A stretch of 64,000 nucleotides of DNA from contig JANQOB010000016.1 in the NCBI GenBank assembly GCA_028279275.1, positions 28,417-92,416 on the forward strand, written 5' to 3'. Source of the DNA: Gammaproteobacteria bacterium (GTDB lineage Bacteria; Pseudomonadota; Gammaproteobacteria; UBA4575). The stretch's first letter is position 1, and each line of letters opens with the position of its first letter. A model generated the notes under the pieces. That model ran no database searches, was not told the DNA's origin, and saw only the letters and a program-made list of their open reading frames with translations. The translations under genes and the position numbers were made by a program. Positions 40,265-51,205 of this stretch are shown here, one piece after another.

Positions 40265-40932
40265 TGCAGCTCGTTCTCGTGTTCAGAATTTAATATGATT
40301 GCCTGTTCTAATGGTTTGTTATCAAAATACACTTGTGACGCTTTAAGTTCTAAACGTCCTTCACAGAACCATTTCATAGTCAGTGGGTAAATAATATGTT
40401 CTTTTTCTAATACGCGCTTGGCAAGAGATTCTGGCGAATCTGATTTTTTAATATTTACTTTTGCTTGAATTATAAGTGGGCCTGCATCTAATTCTGCTGT
40501 TACAAAATGTACACTGCAGCCATGCTCGGCGTCATTTGCGTTTAACGCACGTTCATGCGTATGTAATCCAGTATATTTAGGTAGTAATGACGGATGAATA
40601 TTTAAGACTTTGCCTTGATATTCATTTATGAAATTAGGACTCAGTATACGCATAAATCCTGCTAAAACGATTAGCTTAATGTTATAGACTCTGAGCGTCT
40701 TAAGGAGTTCCGCATCAAATGTTTCACGTGTAGCATAATTTTCATGTTCAATGATATGTGTGGTGATATTGGCTTGTTTAGCACGTAAAAGACCATATGC
40801 ATTTGGATTGTTACTGATCACACAGGCAATGGACGCATCAATATGCCCTTGTTGTATATGATCAATAATCGATTGTAGATTACTTCCACCGCCTGAAATA
40901 AGAACAGCAATCTGGCATGAAGTGTTAGACAC
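40261..40932 (-). CDS. purN: Phosphoribosylglycinamide formyltransferase PurN
   Basis: 223 residues. ISGGGSNLQSIID binds the substrate phosphate near residue 13. The catalytic region has VLNIHPSLLPKYTGLHTHERAL (His in the NIHPSLLP block) and HFVTAELDAGPLI with the catalytic Asp. It transfers a formyl group from 10-formyl-THF to GAR in purine synthesis. It follows purM by 11 bases and overlaps the DUF3108 gene. Confidence 0.97.
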   Translation of the reverse strand: MSNTSCQIAVLISGGGSNLQSIIDHIQQGHIDASIACVISNNPNAYGLLRAKQANITTHIIEHENYATRETFDAELLKTLRVYNIKLIVLAGFMRILSPNFINEYQGKVLNIHPSLLPKYTGLHTHERALNANDAEHGCSVHFVTAELDAGPLIIQAKVNIKKSDSPESLAKRVLEKEHIIYPLTMKWFCEGRLELKASQVYFDNKPLEQAIILNSEHENELQ

Positions 40933-40943
40933 AGGGTTACTGT

Positions 40944-41969
40944 TTAAAGTAATTCAATTTTTTGATCAGAGGAAGAATTTTTAATTACACCAATCTGAAC
41001 AGCTTGATGGTTATTTTGTTTGCATAGTGTAATGACTTCAGCAGCTTGTTCTTGAGGAAGGATGATTAACATACCCATACCGCAGTTAAAGACACGCAAC
41101 ATTTCAGAATCTTCTACTTGTCCGATGTTTTGTAACCAATCAAATATTGCAGGACGTTGCCAACTTTTACTACCTATCTGTGCACAATAGCCATCTGGAA
41201 TCACCCGTGGGACATTTTCAATTAAGCCTCCACCAGTGATATGGCACAAGCCATGAATAGTAAATTTTTCTAATATTTTTAGTATGACATTTGCATAGAT
41301 AATAGTAGGTTCTAGCAATAACTCTGCCAAAGTTTTATTTTCAATTTTCTCATCCAATGAAATGTTCATGGTTTCTAGTATCTTATTGACTAGCGAAAAG
41401 CCATTTGAATGAATACCGCTTGAAGGGAGGCCAATGATGACGTCTTTATCGTTAATCCTACTTCCGTCAATAAGCTGATCACGTTCTACAACGCCTACGC
41501 AAAATCCTGCTAAATCATATTCCCCCTCGTCATACATGCCAGGCATTTCCGCTGTTTCACCTCCAATTAAAGCTGCTCCAGACTGTCGGCAACCATCCGC
41601 GATTCCTTCAATTACGGTTCGCGCTTCTTGGACTGAAAGCTTACCTGTAGCAAAGTAATCTAAAAAAAATAGAGGCTCTGCTCCTTGCACAATGACGTCA
41701 TTGACACACATGGCGACTAAATCAATTCCTATAGAAGCGTGATTATTTTGTTTTTGAGCGAGGCGCAGTTTGGTGCCTACACCATCGGTACCTGATACAA
41801 GAATGGGTTGTTTATATTTATCGGTTTGTAAGGCAAATAATCCTCCGAAGCCACCAATGCCTGATAAAACTTCAGGACGGTGTGTAGAACGAATCGCAGG
41901 TTTTATAAGATCAACAAGTTGATTGCCTGCATCAATATCGACACCGGCTTTTTTGTAACTAAGGCCCAT
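40944..41969 (-). CDS. purM: Phosphoribosylformylglycinamidine cyclo-ligase PurM
   Basis: 341 residues of the PurM/AIR synthetase fold. [16 protein letters not shown] at the N-terminus, [30 protein letters not shown] and [14 protein letters not shown] are diagnostic. It makes aminoimidazole ribonucleotide from FGAM and ATP. First gene of the minus-strand purM-purN-DUF3108 unit, divergent from the phosphatidyltransferase gene across 204 bases. No PurR-like operator was recognised in that spacer. Confidence 0.98.
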   Translation of the reverse strand: MGLSYKKAGVDIDAGNQLVDLIKPAIRSTHRPEVLSGIGGFGGLFALQTDKYKQPILVSGTDGVGTKLRLAQKQNNHASIGIDLVAMCVNDVIVQGAEPLFFLDYFATGKLSVQEARTVIEGIADGCRQSGAALIGGETAEMPGMYDEGEYDLAGFCVGVVERDQLIDGSRINDKDVIIGLPSSGIHSNGFSLVNKILETMNISLDEKIENKTLAELLLEPTIIYANVILKILEKFTIHGLCHITGGGLIENVPRVIPDGYCAQIGSKSWQRPAIFDWLQNIGQVEDSEMLRVFNCGMGMLIILPQEQAAEVITLCKQNNHQAVQIGVIKNSSSDQKIELL

Positions 41970-42173
41970 TTATTTATCTAAATTAAGTTTATATGGTAAC
42001 TAATTGATATTTATTAAATATGGATGAGTGAATTAAAGAAATACATCGCTATTTTGCGATTTAAATTGCTTCATAATACGGTTACTTATACCATCTAAAG
42101 ATATTAATAATAAGTATTTTAATTGTGGATGGATGGGGCTTTATTGTAATCCACTGAGGAGTTTAGACATAGC

Positions 42174-42731
42174 ATGTCTCATTGGAGATTTATACCGAAC
42201 CTAATTACTTTGGTGCGCTTCGCTGCAGTGCCTTTGCTAGTTTGGTGGTTAATTGATAACCAATTTTACAATGCGCTTTTACTGTGTTTGCTCATGGGCT
42301 TGTCTGATGCCTTGGATGGATTTTTAGCTAAGACTTTTAACTGGAAAACCACCTTAGGGTCTTATTTAGATCCTGCTGCGGATAAAGTGATGCTGATTAG
42401 TGCATATATTGCCTTAGGTGCGCTTCATCTACTTCCTCACTGGCTAGTATTCATTGTCATAATGCGCGATGTTGCTTTGCTTGCAGGTGCGGTGTCATAT
42501 GTATCAATGACTAGGCGTCTGGAAATCGAGCCTAGCCTAATAAGTAAATTAAACACGTTTGTTCAAATCATATTGGTGCTTACAGTAATCTATGGTCAAA
42601 TAAACGCCTTTCCATCTATTGTTATTCAAATATTAATAGGTATTACCTTATTTACGACTATTGCTAGTGGTTACGATTATTTAGCGGAAGAGCGTTTAAG
42701 ACGTGCAAGACACTCCGGTAAACAAGCATAG
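42174..42731 (+). CDS. CDP-alcohol phosphatidyltransferase family protein
   Basis: 185 residues with four to five membrane helices. The active-site signature is complete: SDALDGFLAK followed by GSYLDPAADK, giving the Asp residues that bind magnesium and CDP-diacylglycerol. The main housekeeping member, PgsA, makes phosphatidylglycerol phosphate, but the copy found beside hda and purM in gammaproteobacteria is usually a second, cardiolipin- or PG-related paralogue. A GAGGAG ribosome site lies 12 bases before the ATG. Substrate is uncertain. Confidence 0.9.
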   Translation: MSHWRFIPNLITLVRFAAVPLLVWWLIDNQFYNALLLCLLMGLSDALDGFLAKTFNWKTTLGSYLDPAADKVMLISAYIALGALHLLPHWLVFIVIMRDVALLAGAVSYVSMTRRLEIEPSLISKLNTFVQIILVLTVIYGQINAFPSIVIQILIGITLFTTIASGYDYLAEERLRRARHSGKQA

Positions 42732-42767
42732 TCAAGCTATTTCTGCCTTTAATTTCTGGTTAATCAA

Positions 42768-43499
42768 ATGGCGACTTCCTGTCTGCAGAAACCTAAACAG
42801 TATTTATTAGATATTGCCCTACCTAAGTTTGCTACGTTCGATACCTTTGTAGATGCCAGTGACGGTCAATTATCATCAGAACTGAAACAATTAACGCATA
42901 CTTTGCCTGCTGCACAAAACGAAACTCACCAGTATTTTTTGTGGGGTGTAGCTAATGTTGGCAAAACTCATTTACTGCAAGCGATTTGTAATCAGTCTGC
43001 GTTGACACAACAAAAAGCTGTTTATTTGCCCATGCGTGAGCTAGGACAAATGGATGCAAATATATTAGAAGAAATGCAACAATTTGATCTCGTTTGTATC
43101 GACGATATAGAGATAATTTTAGGAAGAAAGCAGTGGGATAGAATCTTATTTAATCTAATAAATGAATTGCGTGCTGATAATAAAACTCTGGTGATGACTT
43201 CAAGTAATAACCCGAATGAAATTAAAGTAAGTTTTGAAGACTTAGCTTCCAGATTGGTTTGGGGGCCGGTGTACAAACTAAAATTACTAAGCGATGTTGA
43301 GAAAGCAATAGCAATTCAATTACATGCTAAAGCACGTGGTTTAGAAGTTTCGCAAGAGGTATGTAGCTACTTGCTTACGCGTTATTCTCGAGAACTTGAT
43401 AAGTTAATAGAGGTTTTAGACGAATTGGACAAACAATCAATGATTCAGCAAAGAAAAATCACTGTGCCATTTGTAAAAACGGTTTTGCAGGACCATTGA
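42768..43499 (+). CDS. hda: DnaA-homologue Hda, replication-initiation regulator
   Basis: 243 residues. The AAA+ core has Walker A GVANVGKT (Lys66), Walker B LVCIDDIEII and a C-terminal lid helix, but no DNA-binding domain IV, which separates it from DnaA. The N-terminal KQYLLDIAL segment corresponds to the sliding-clamp binding peptide of Hda. With the loaded beta clamp it stimulates ATP hydrolysis by DnaA and prevents over-initiation. It lies 36 bases after the phosphatidyltransferase gene. Confidence 0.93.
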   Translation: MATSCLQKPKQYLLDIALPKFATFDTFVDASDGQLSSELKQLTHTLPAAQNETHQYFLWGVANVGKTHLLQAICNQSALTQQKAVYLPMRELGQMDANILEEMQQFDLVCIDDIEIILGRKQWDRILFNLINELRADNKTLVMTSSNNPNEIKVSFEDLASRLVWGPVYKLKLLSDVEKAIAIQLHAKARGLEVSQEVCSYLLTRYSRELDKLIEVLDELDKQSMIQQRKITVPFVKTVLQDH

Positions 43500-43513
43500 A
43501 TTTAAAATCTTGT

Positions 43514-44445
<932 letters not shown>

Positions 44446-44561
44446 TGCTACTTTTTCTCCAGGATGATTCTAGTTATATTTATCCGCTAGTATATTGGAT
44501 TATCATTACAAATATAAGAAAAGCTAAGCATACATATACTAAATAGACATATATTTTTAAT

Positions 44562-44861
44562 ATGAATTTAGGTGAAAATATTATCTCGGTTCGGTGTATT
44601 GTTACCGGCAAAGTACAAGGCGTGTTTTTTCGTGCATCAACACGTGAGCAAGCACTGCAGCTCAATATTAAAGGCTATGCAAAAAACTTGAGTGGTGGAG
44701 AAGTTGAAGTTATTGCATGTGGAAATAAGGATGCCATCGGGCAATTAAAGCAATGGCTAAATTGTGGTCCAAAATATGCCAAAGTTAAAAATGTTGACTG
44801 CGAAGTCATTAGTAATCAAGAAATAGAAAATATAGATTTAAATAACTTTAAAGTGTTGTAA
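44562..44861 (+). CDS. acyP: Acylphosphatase
   Basis: 99 residues. The signature [16 protein letters not shown] carries the catalytic Arg, and [13 protein letters not shown] carries the catalytic Asn. It hydrolyses acyl phosphates such as carbamoyl phosphate or acetyl phosphate in the cytoplasm. It lies two bases before the FmdB-type gene, so the two are probably co-expressed. An open frame on the opposite strand here is a shadow. Confidence 0.94.
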   Translation: MNLGENIISVRCIVTGKVQGVFFRASTREQALQLNIKGYAKNLSGGEVEVIACGNKDAIGQLKQWLNCGPKYAKVKNVDCEVISNQEIENIDLNNFKVL

Positions 44862-44863
44862 AA

Positions 44864-45247
44864 ATGCCGATATATGAGTATCAGTGTCAAGCCTGTGGAG
44901 CGGTGCACGAAGAGCTGCAAAAAATTGGTGATCCTCCTATAAAGAAATGTCCTTATTGTGGAGAGCTTAAATTAAAAAAATTAATTTCGGCACCAAGCTT
45001 TCGTTTAAGTGGAACAGGCTGGTATGAAACTGATTTTAAATCGGATAAAGATAAACAGCGAAACTTGAGCACAAAGGATTCCCAAAGAGAAGACCAAAGC
45101 AAGGACCAAGGAAAAGACAAGAAAAAATCGGATTCTAAAGACAGTAAAAACAAAAAAGATAAATCAGGTTCAAATAAACAAGGTGAAAAGACGAAAAACA
45201 CTAAACAAAATAAATCGAAAACCAATTCAAAATCAAATGATTCCTGA
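44864..45247 (+). CDS. FmdB-type zinc ribbon protein
   Basis: 127 residues. The first 60 hold the zinc ribbon: [10 protein letters not shown] and [22 protein letters not shown], with four Cys in two CxxC knuckles and the typical GTGWYETD ending. The remaining 60 residues are a Lys/Asp/Ser-rich low-complexity tail that is probably disordered. The family is described as a putative regulator but has no firm function. It commonly precedes aspS, as here. Confidence 0.9.
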   Translation: MPIYEYQCQACGAVHEELQKIGDPPIKKCPYCGELKLKKLISAPSFRLSGTGWYETDFKSDKDKQRNLSTKDSQREDQSKDQGKDKKKSDSKDSKNKKDKSGSNKQGEKTKNTKQNKSKTNSKSNDS

Positions 45248-45303
45248 AACTCATCTCAATCACTGATATCGTCAGGAAAATATACGAATATACGCTACTT
45301 CTA

Positions 45304-45332
45304 TTGCATGCCATGAGGCCAAAACGTACTAT
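45304..45332 (+). promoter_or_regulatory. Putative aspS promoter
   Basis: TTGCAT (45304-45309) and TACTAT (45327-45332) are 17 bases apart and are followed by a GC-rich stretch (tcgccgc) like the discriminators of growth-rate-controlled promoters. The aspS ATG lies 32 bases downstream of the -10. Both hexamers are only partial matches. Confidence 0.3.
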
Positions 45333-45363
45333 TCGCCGCTTGATACTGTATATAAGGTAAGGA

Positions 45364-47142
45364 ATGAGATCTCACTATTGTGGACAAGTCACCGAAGCGT
45401 TAATTGATCAGGAAGTATCGGCTTGCGGATGGGTCAATAAAAGACGTGATCATGGTGGTGTAATTTTTGTCGATTTACGTGATCGAGAGGGAATTCTGCA
45501 AGTTGTATTTGATCCCGATACGCCCGAAATTTTTTCTATTGCGGAACATATTCGCAATGAGTATGTATTACGTATAAAAGGACGCGTCTGTAAGCGTCCT
45601 GAAGGAACGATCAATCCTGATTTGCCTACCGGTCAAATTGAAGTGCTTGCGAAAGAATTAGAAGTCTTAAATGAATCGGATACACCTCCTTTTCAGTTAG
45701 ACGATGATGATGTGCATGAAGAAAACCGCTTGCGATATCGTTATGTTGATTTACGTCGTCCATTTATGCAGGAGCGAATTCGTGCGAAAGCAAAAGTGGC
45801 AAGTGGTATTCGAAACTTTTTAGACAACAATGGTTTTATAGATATTGAGACACCTATCTTAACCAAAGCCACTCCGGAAGGTGCGCGAGACTATTTAGTC
45901 CCAAGCCGTACGCAACCGGGGTCATTCTTTGCGCTACCTCAATCTCCACAACTTTTTAAACAGTTGTTAATGATGAGCGGATTTGATCGTTATTATCAAA
46001 TAGTGCGTTGTTTCCGCGACGAAGATTTACGCGCAGATCGTCAGCCAGAGTTTACTCAGCTGGATATCGAGACATCATTTTTAGATCAAGATGAAATCAT
46101 GTCCATTATGGAAAACATGATGCGAGAATCATTTAAAGAGAACTGTAATGTTGATCTGGACAATCCATTTCCAAGAATGACATATGCTGAAGCCATGCAG
46201 CGCTTTGGTAGTGACAAGCCAGATTTACGTATTCCATTAGAGTTTATTGATATCACTGATCTGATGAAGAGTGTTGAGTTTAAAGTGTTTAACGCTCCAG
46301 CAAATGACCCAGAAAGTCGTGTTGCAATGCTAAAAGTTCCACAAGGCTCAAAATTGTCGCGTAAAGAAATTGATGACTACACCGAATATGTAGGTCAATA
46401 TGGTGCAAAGGGTTTAGCTTACATTAAATGTAATGATGTAAGTAATCTTAAAGAGGGCTTGCAGTCACCCATACTAAAATTCCTACCCGAGGAAATTATT
46501 CAACAATTAGTCGAAGCCTCTAAAGCCGACGATGGCGACTTATTATTTTTTGGAGCAGACAAGAAAACGGTTGTGAATGCAGCATTAGGTGCTTTGCGCG
46601 TGAAAATTGGTCATAACATGAATATGGTGGAAGAAGGCTGGAAACCGCTTTGGGTAATTGACTTTCCAATGTTCGAGTGGGATCAAGATGTAAAACGTTG
46701 GTCAGCCTTGCATCATCCGTTTACTGCGCCCACATGTAGTGCGGAAGAACTCAAAGAAAAACCTGGTGAAGCTTTATCAAAAGCCTACGATATGGTGCTA
46801 AATGGGACAGAAGTTGGTGGCGGTTCTGTGCGTATTCATAAACAAGATATGCAAGCTGCTGTATTTGAAGTTTTGGGTATTGAAGAAAAAGAAGCTGAAG
46901 AAAAATTTGGTTTCTTATTAAAAGCACTCAAATATGGTGCACCTCCACATGGTGGTATCGCATTTGGTTTAGATAGGCTTGTAATGTTAATGACGGGTAG
47001 TCAATCAATTCGTGATGTTATTCCATTTCCTAAAACTCAAAATGCAACTTGCTTGTTAACCGATGCACCAGCAGAAGTAAGCGAAAAACAACTTAAAGAG
47101 TTACACATACGTATACGGAATAAGCCTAAACAAGATAACTAG
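45364..47142 (+). CDS. aspS: Aspartyl-tRNA synthetase
   Basis: 592 residues, a class IIb synthetase of bacterial type. The N-terminal OB-fold anticodon domain ([18 protein letters not shown]) is followed by motif 2 ([23 protein letters not shown]), the bacterial GAD insertion (about 290-410) and motif 3 ([13 protein letters not shown]). It charges tRNA-Asp. The aspS-yebC-ruvC order is interrupted here by three genes. Confidence 0.98.
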   Translation: MRSHYCGQVTEALIDQEVSACGWVNKRRDHGGVIFVDLRDREGILQVVFDPDTPEIFSIAEHIRNEYVLRIKGRVCKRPEGTINPDLPTGQIEVLAKELEVLNESDTPPFQLDDDDVHEENRLRYRYVDLRRPFMQERIRAKAKVASGIRNFLDNNGFIDIETPILTKATPEGARDYLVPSRTQPGSFFALPQSPQLFKQLLMMSGFDRYYQIVRCFRDEDLRADRQPEFTQLDIETSFLDQDEIMSIMENMMRESFKENCNVDLDNPFPRMTYAEAMQRFGSDKPDLRIPLEFIDITDLMKSVEFKVFNAPANDPESRVAMLKVPQGSKLSRKEIDDYTEYVGQYGAKGLAYIKCNDVSNLKEGLQSPILKFLPEEIIQQLVEASKADDGDLLFFGADKKTVVNAALGALRVKIGHNMNMVEEGWKPLWVIDFPMFEWDQDVKRWSALHHPFTAPTCSAEELKEKPGEALSKAYDMVLNGTEVGGGSVRIHKQDMQAAVFEVLGIEEKEAEEKFGFLLKALKYGAPPHGGIAFGLDRLVMLMTGSQSIRDVIPFPKTQNATCLLTDAPAEVSEKQLKELHIRIRNKPKQDN

Positions 47143-47162
47143 TTTTACAAAAATAATATAGG

Positions 47163-48023
47163 TTATTGATAACTAGGTTCTTTTTCTAAAAATTCACGCG
47201 CATCAAAAACTGCAGGTTGCGGTTGAGTATCAGAATTAGAGGCGAATTGTTTTGCTTCTTTAGAATTTGGAAACCGTTGAACAAGTATGAGCTTATATTG
47301 ATCTGCTAAATCAGTTTTTCCATTGGCATCATTGATCTGTACGCCCAGTAAAAGTGTTTTTGGTGTAGGTTGTGCAACTTTTTCATATTCTTGCAGTAAT
47401 CGATATGCATTATCGTAGTTGTAGTTTCCGTATTGAATCTTAGCAAGCTGATACCAAGGCACGGGAGATTTGGGATTTATTTTTAAAGCTTTACTGAAAT
47501 ATCGGGTGGCTTTGACTTTATCAGGAATGCCAAGCACACAAAGACCGGCATTAGTGTATGCCACATCTCGTTGAGTATTGTTAACATTATTAGCTGCTGC
47601 TAGATATAATTTTTCGGCTTCAAAGGGTTTATCGTTTTTACACAAGAAGCTTGCATAATTTGTTTGTGCTGCAGAATGATCCGGTTCAAATGATAAAGCG
47701 CGTTTAAAATAGCGTTCAGCCAAATCCGGTTGATTATTCTCTTTATAGATAAGTCCGGCCACGGTATAAGCATCAGCAGATTTTTCGTTGAGCTGGATCG
47801 CTTTTCTTACTGAGACTAGTGCTGCATCTAAACGGCCTGCGTTCATATATTGCACGGCTTGTACGACATAGCCTTCTTCCTGGGGTGTCTTTGTAGGTGA
47901 GCTTGCACAAGACGCTAGGGCACATACCAGCAAGATTTGTATTAACCTTATAGCGATTACTTTAGGCAAAAGCAGAGATTTAACTGTACACTTTGATCTA
48001 GAAATATTTTCCAAGTGGTTCAT
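47163..48023 (-). CDS. pilF: PilF-like type IV pilus pilotin, TPR lipoprotein
   Basis: 286 residues. The lipobox LASC places the lipidated residue at Cys39, after an unusually long amino-terminal stretch. Five to six tetratricopeptide repeats follow (SADAYTVAGLIYKENNQPDLAERYF, and the PilF-type SPVPWYQLAKIQYGNYNYDNA). PilF takes the PilQ secretin to the outer membrane. No other pilus genes are in the window, and the usual rlmN or hisS neighbours are absent. TPR lipoprotein is certain, the pilotin role likely. Confidence 0.85.
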   Translation of the reverse strand: MNHLENISRSKCTVKSLLLPKVIAIRLIQILLVCALASCASSPTKTPQEEGYVVQAVQYMNAGRLDAALVSVRKAIQLNEKSADAYTVAGLIYKENNQPDLAERYFKRALSFEPDHSAAQTNYASFLCKNDKPFEAEKLYLAAANNVNNTQRDVAYTNAGLCVLGIPDKVKATRYFSKALKINPKSPVPWYQLAKIQYGNYNYDNAYRLLQEYEKVAQPTPKTLLLGVQINDANGKTDLADQYKLILVQRFPNSKEAKQFASNSDTQPQPAVFDAREFLEKEPSYQ

Positions 48024-48048
48024 TAATAAATAATTTTACGATTGTTAT

Positions 48049-48483
48049 ATGGTATATAAGCGCCCTGAATCAGTATTGGTCATTGTATACACACAAGCAA
48101 GTGAAGTCTTGATGTTACGTCGTAAGTTTCCAAGTGATTTTTGGCAATCCGTTACAGGTAGCCTGGAATGGGATGAAAATCCCATGCAAGCCGCTTTACG
48201 TGAACTACATGAAGAAACAGGAATTTCTGGGTATGAATTGAAAGACTGCAAATTTTCACAAAATTTCGAGATATATTCGATCTGGCGCGACCGTTACGAG
48301 CCAGGGGTGACTGAAAATACAGAGCATGTTTTTGTGCTTGAGCTGCCTAAAAAGATTGATATTAGATTAGACCCAAGAGAGCACCACGAGTTTGTTTGGC
48401 TATCTAAGAATCAGGCAATTGATTGGGCTTTTTCGCATACGAATCAGGAAGCCATTCAACGCTGGGTACCCAATGCAGAATAA
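48049..48483 (+). CDS. nudB: Dihydroneopterin triphosphate diphosphatase (Nudix), NudB-type
   Basis: 144 residues. The complete Nudix box, with Gly followed by E-x7-REL-x-EETG, is in GSLEWDENPMQAALRELHEE and continues TGI. The opening VYKRPESVLVIVYT and the QSVTGSLEWDE context match NudB, which removes pyrophosphate from dihydroneopterin triphosphate in folate synthesis. In E. coli nudB sits between aspS and yebC, and the same interval holds it here. It is divergent from the PilF-like gene. Confidence 0.92.
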   Translation: MVYKRPESVLVIVYTQASEVLMLRRKFPSDFWQSVTGSLEWDENPMQAALRELHEETGISGYELKDCKFSQNFEIYSIWRDRYEPGVTENTEHVFVLELPKKIDIRLDPREHHEFVWLSKNQAIDWAFSHTNQEAIQRWVPNAE

Positions 48484-48535
48484 TAAAACTATCAGCCATT
48501 CGGAAAGCCTTATCACCATTAGAGTATTAAAGTAA

Positions 48536-49159
48536 ATGCGTGAAGTTGTGGTTTGTACTCATGGGATTTGGATGAAAGGCTGGGCCATGCAGCCAATTGC
48601 ACGTTACCTTCGCACTCATGGACATGATTGTGTGCAGTATTCTTATAAGAGTGTGCGTCGTAGCCCGAGAGAGAATGCCGTCTTGTTAGGTAAATTTGTC
48701 GATCAACTCGATGCGGATATTGTACATTTTGTGGCTCACAGTTTAGGCGGGGTGATTTTGCTGCATTATTTTGATTTATTTGATACCGCCAAGCCCGGAC
48801 GTGTCGTGATGCTAGGGTCGCCTGTTGCAGGAAGTGGAGTAGCTAGATTTGTTTCGAAAAGTAATTTCATGAAAAATAATATGTTAGGGGCAAGTGCTAA
48901 GACTTTACTTGGGAATGTGCCGAAGTGGAAAGGTACTCATCCACTGGCGGTAATAGCGGGCACAAAAGGATATGGGGTTGGGCAAATGTTGGGTGCACCA
49001 TTAGATAAACCAAATGATGGAACGGTTGCCGTTTCTGAAACTAAAGTGGACAACTGCACTCTGCATCTTCAAGTGCCTTATAGCCATACGGGAATGCTGC
49101 TATCCAAGCAAGTAGCTGCTGCAGTGGATTCGTTCATCCGCACCGGTGACTGTCACTAA
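48536..49159 (+). CDS. Alpha/beta hydrolase, lipase-like
   Basis: 207 residues. The nucleophile elbow VAHSLGG gives Ser69, CTHGIW supplies the oxyanion region, and candidate Asp (NDGTVAV, about 163) and His (YSHTGM, about 182) complete the triad. No signal peptide or membrane anchor is seen, so the enzyme is probably cytoplasmic. Relatives are annotated as lipases or PGAP1-like esterases; the substrate is not known. It stands alone between nudB and yebC. Confidence 0.85.
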   Translation: MREVVVCTHGIWMKGWAMQPIARYLRTHGHDCVQYSYKSVRRSPRENAVLLGKFVDQLDADIVHFVAHSLGGVILLHYFDLFDTAKPGRVVMLGSPVAGSGVARFVSKSNFMKNNMLGASAKTLLGNVPKWKGTHPLAVIAGTKGYGVGQMLGAPLDKPNDGTVAVSETKVDNCTLHLQVPYSHTGMLLSKQVAAAVDSFIRTGDCH

Positions 49160-49171
49160 AGCAACTGCAAT

Positions 49172-49204
49172 TAAACGGGTCAAAGTGCTAAAATACGACC
49201 GTTT
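49172..49204 (+). promoter_or_regulatory. Imperfect inverted repeat around a -10-like box upstream of yebC
   Basis: TAAACGGGTC (49172-49181) and GACCGTTTA (49197-49205 region) form an inverted repeat with one extra G, and a TAAAAT -10-like box (49189-49194) lies between the arms. It is 63 bases before the yebC start. The layout suggests an operator over a promoter, but the -35 match is poor. Confidence 0.25.
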
Positions 49205-49267
49205 ATTTGGGAGTGCTCTAAACGATCTTAGAGAAAATCATTTGGAGTAAAAACTAGAGGAGTTTCA

Positions 49268-50014
49268 ATGGCCGGTCATAGTAAATGGGCCAATATTCAG
49301 CACCGCAAAAAAGCGCAAGATGCCAAGCGCGGTAAATTATTCACTAGACTGATTCGAGAAATTACCGTAGCTGCACGGATGGGCGGCTCGGACCTTGATT
49401 CCAACCCTCGTTTGCGCTTGGCTGTTGACAAAGGCTTATCCGCTAACATGAATAAAGACACAGTGGATCGTGCGATTAAGCGTGGTGCGGGTGAGATGGA
49501 TGGTGATAATTATGAAGAAGTTCGTTACGAAGGCTATGGTCCAGGTGGTTCGGCAATTTTAGTGGATTGTATGACGGATAATCGCAACCGTACGGTTGCA
49601 GAAGTTCGTCATGCGTTTTCAAAATACAATGGTAATTTAGGCACATCAGGTTCGGTTGCTTATATGTTCTCAAATGCAGGAGTCATTCAATTTGCGCCGG
49701 GCAGTGATGAAGATGCGATAATGGAAGTGGCACTTGAATCAGGTGCAGAAGATGTTATCACTGCAGACGATGGCAGTATTGAAGTATTAGCCACTCCTGA
49801 TGATTTCATAATGGTCAAAGATGCTTTAGAAGTTGCAGATCTCTCTCCAGTGCAAGCTGAAGTCACCATGCGAGCAAGTAATACGACAGAACTTTCTGAT
49901 AAAGAAGGTGAAAGCATGTTGAAACTACTCGATGCCTTGGATGAATTAGATGATGTGCAAAACGTTTATTCCAATGCTGATATTCCAGAGTCCGTTTATG
50001 AAGCTGTTGCGTGA
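49268..50014 (+). CDS. yebC: YebC/PmpR family protein
   Basis: 248 residues. [20 protein letters not shown] is the invariant start of the family, with [13 protein letters not shown] in the middle. Family members have been described as transcriptional regulators and, more recently, as factors that help translation through difficult stretches such as polyproline. A strong AGAGGAG ribosome site precedes the ATG. It heads the yebC-ruvC-ruvA-ruvB-ybgC-tol string. Confidence 0.97.
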   Translation: MAGHSKWANIQHRKKAQDAKRGKLFTRLIREITVAARMGGSDLDSNPRLRLAVDKGLSANMNKDTVDRAIKRGAGEMDGDNYEEVRYEGYGPGGSAILVDCMTDNRNRTVAEVRHAFSKYNGNLGTSGSVAYMFSNAGVIQFAPGSDEDAIMEVALESGAEDVITADDGSIEVLATPDDFIMVKDALEVADLSPVQAEVTMRASNTTELSDKEGESMLKLLDALDELDDVQNVYSNADIPESVYEAVA

Positions 50015-50036
50015 TAACAGTGAGCTAGAACATTGA

Positions 50037-50588
50037 ATGCAATACAACGTACCCGATAAAAAACAAAACACTATTCGTATTCTAGGGATTGATCCTGGAT
50101 TACAAATTACCGGTTTTGGGATCATTGAAAGTGATGGTCGAACCAGTCATTACATTCATAGTGCTAATATCAAAGTAAAAAGTGTTAAGGATGATGTAAC
50201 AATTCCCCATCGACTGGGTATAATTTTTAGCAAGTTAAACGAAGCGATCGAACAATTTCAACCTGATGAAGTTGCCGTAGAAGAAGTGTTTATAAATAAA
50301 AACGCATCTTCCTCATTAAAACTTGGTCACGCACGTGGTGCTGCGATTTGTGCAGCGGTACATCATCATATACCTGTCAGTGAATACAGTGCGCGTTCTG
50401 TTAAACAAGCTGTAGTCGGAAATGGTGCAGCTAACAAAGATCAAATACAACATATGGTTTTGCGTTTATTGGCATTACGCGGCAAGCTGCAATCTGATGA
50501 AGCGGATGCCTTGGCCGTATGCTTATGTCATGCGCACACTGCTCTATTGTTGAATAATAAACGTGATCATGTTGGAGCATACGCATGA
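50037..50588 (+). CDS. ruvC: Holliday junction endonuclease RuvC
   Basis: 183 residues. The catalytic acids are in RILGIDPGLQITGFG (first Asp), AVEEVFINKNASS and the C-terminal DEADALAVCLCHAH. RuvC cuts Holliday junctions symmetrically as a dimer within the RuvABC resolvasome. Its stop overlaps the ruvA start by four bases (ATGA). Confidence 0.98.
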   Translation: MQYNVPDKKQNTIRILGIDPGLQITGFGIIESDGRTSHYIHSANIKVKSVKDDVTIPHRLGIIFSKLNEAIEQFQPDEVAVEEVFINKNASSSLKLGHARGAAICAAVHHHIPVSEYSARSVKQAVVGNGAANKDQIQHMVLRLLALRGKLQSDEADALAVCLCHAHTALLLNNKRDHVGAYA

Positions 50589-51196
50589 TCGGGCGCTTAC
50601 AAGGTGAAATTATTGAGAAGCAGGCGCCCTATCTTTTATTAGATGTCAAAGGTGTCGGCTATGAGCTTGAAGCACCAATGTCTACTTTTTATGAGTTACC
50701 CGAATGTGGCGAAACTGTGATGTTACACACGCATTTACTTGTGCGCGATGATGCGCACAAACTTTATGCCTTCAAACAAGTGCGTGACCGCAGTTTGTTT
50801 CGTAATTTATTAAAAGTTAATGGAGTGGGGGCTAAAATGGCATTGGCGATTTTATCAGGCATGGATGCTAATTCTTTTTCACAGTGCATACATCATGGGG
50901 ATGTCGATTCACTCGTACGTATTCCAGGTGTTGGTAAAAAAACTGCAGAGCGTTTAATTTTGGATATGCAAGATCGGCTTGATAAAGAAATTACAACGCA
51001 AGGAATAAATAATGGTAAGAGTACAAATGGTTTAAATGGTCAAGCTACACAAGACCCCATTGCAGACGCAGTCTCTGCATTAGTATCTTTAGGTTATAAA
51101 CCCAATGAAGCCAGCCGCATGGTAAGTGGCGTAGATGCTAAAAATCAAAATAGTGAAGATATTATTCGATTAGCTTTAAAATCCAGTTTTTCATAA
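50585..51196 (+). CDS. ruvA: Holliday junction branch-migration protein RuvA
   Basis: 203 residues. The N-terminal OB fold (MIGRLQGEIIEKQ), tandem helix-hairpin-helix motifs (VNGVGAKMALAIL and IPGVGKKTAERLI) and a C-terminal domain that binds RuvB (DAVSALVSLGYKPNEA) are in the usual order. A Gly/Asn-rich linker joins the last two. Coupled to ruvC by overlap and to ruvB by a nine-base gap. Confidence 0.98.
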   Translation: MIGRLQGEIIEKQAPYLLLDVKGVGYELEAPMSTFYELPECGETVMLHTHLLVRDDAHKLYAFKQVRDRSLFRNLLKVNGVGAKMALAILSGMDANSFSQCIHHGDVDSLVRIPGVGKKTAERLILDMQDRLDKEITTQGINNGKSTNGLNGQATQDPIADAVSALVSLGYKPNEASRMVSGVDAKNQNSEDIIRLALKSSFS

Positions 51197-51205
51197 GAGT
51201 AAAGT

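Noticed and set aside
41970..42173. Purine-repressor operator or purine riboswitch in the purM/phosphatidyltransferase spacer
   Set aside because: Only a short ATCGC/GCGAT hairpin near 42045-42060 is present; there is no match to the known PurR operator or purine aptamer core.
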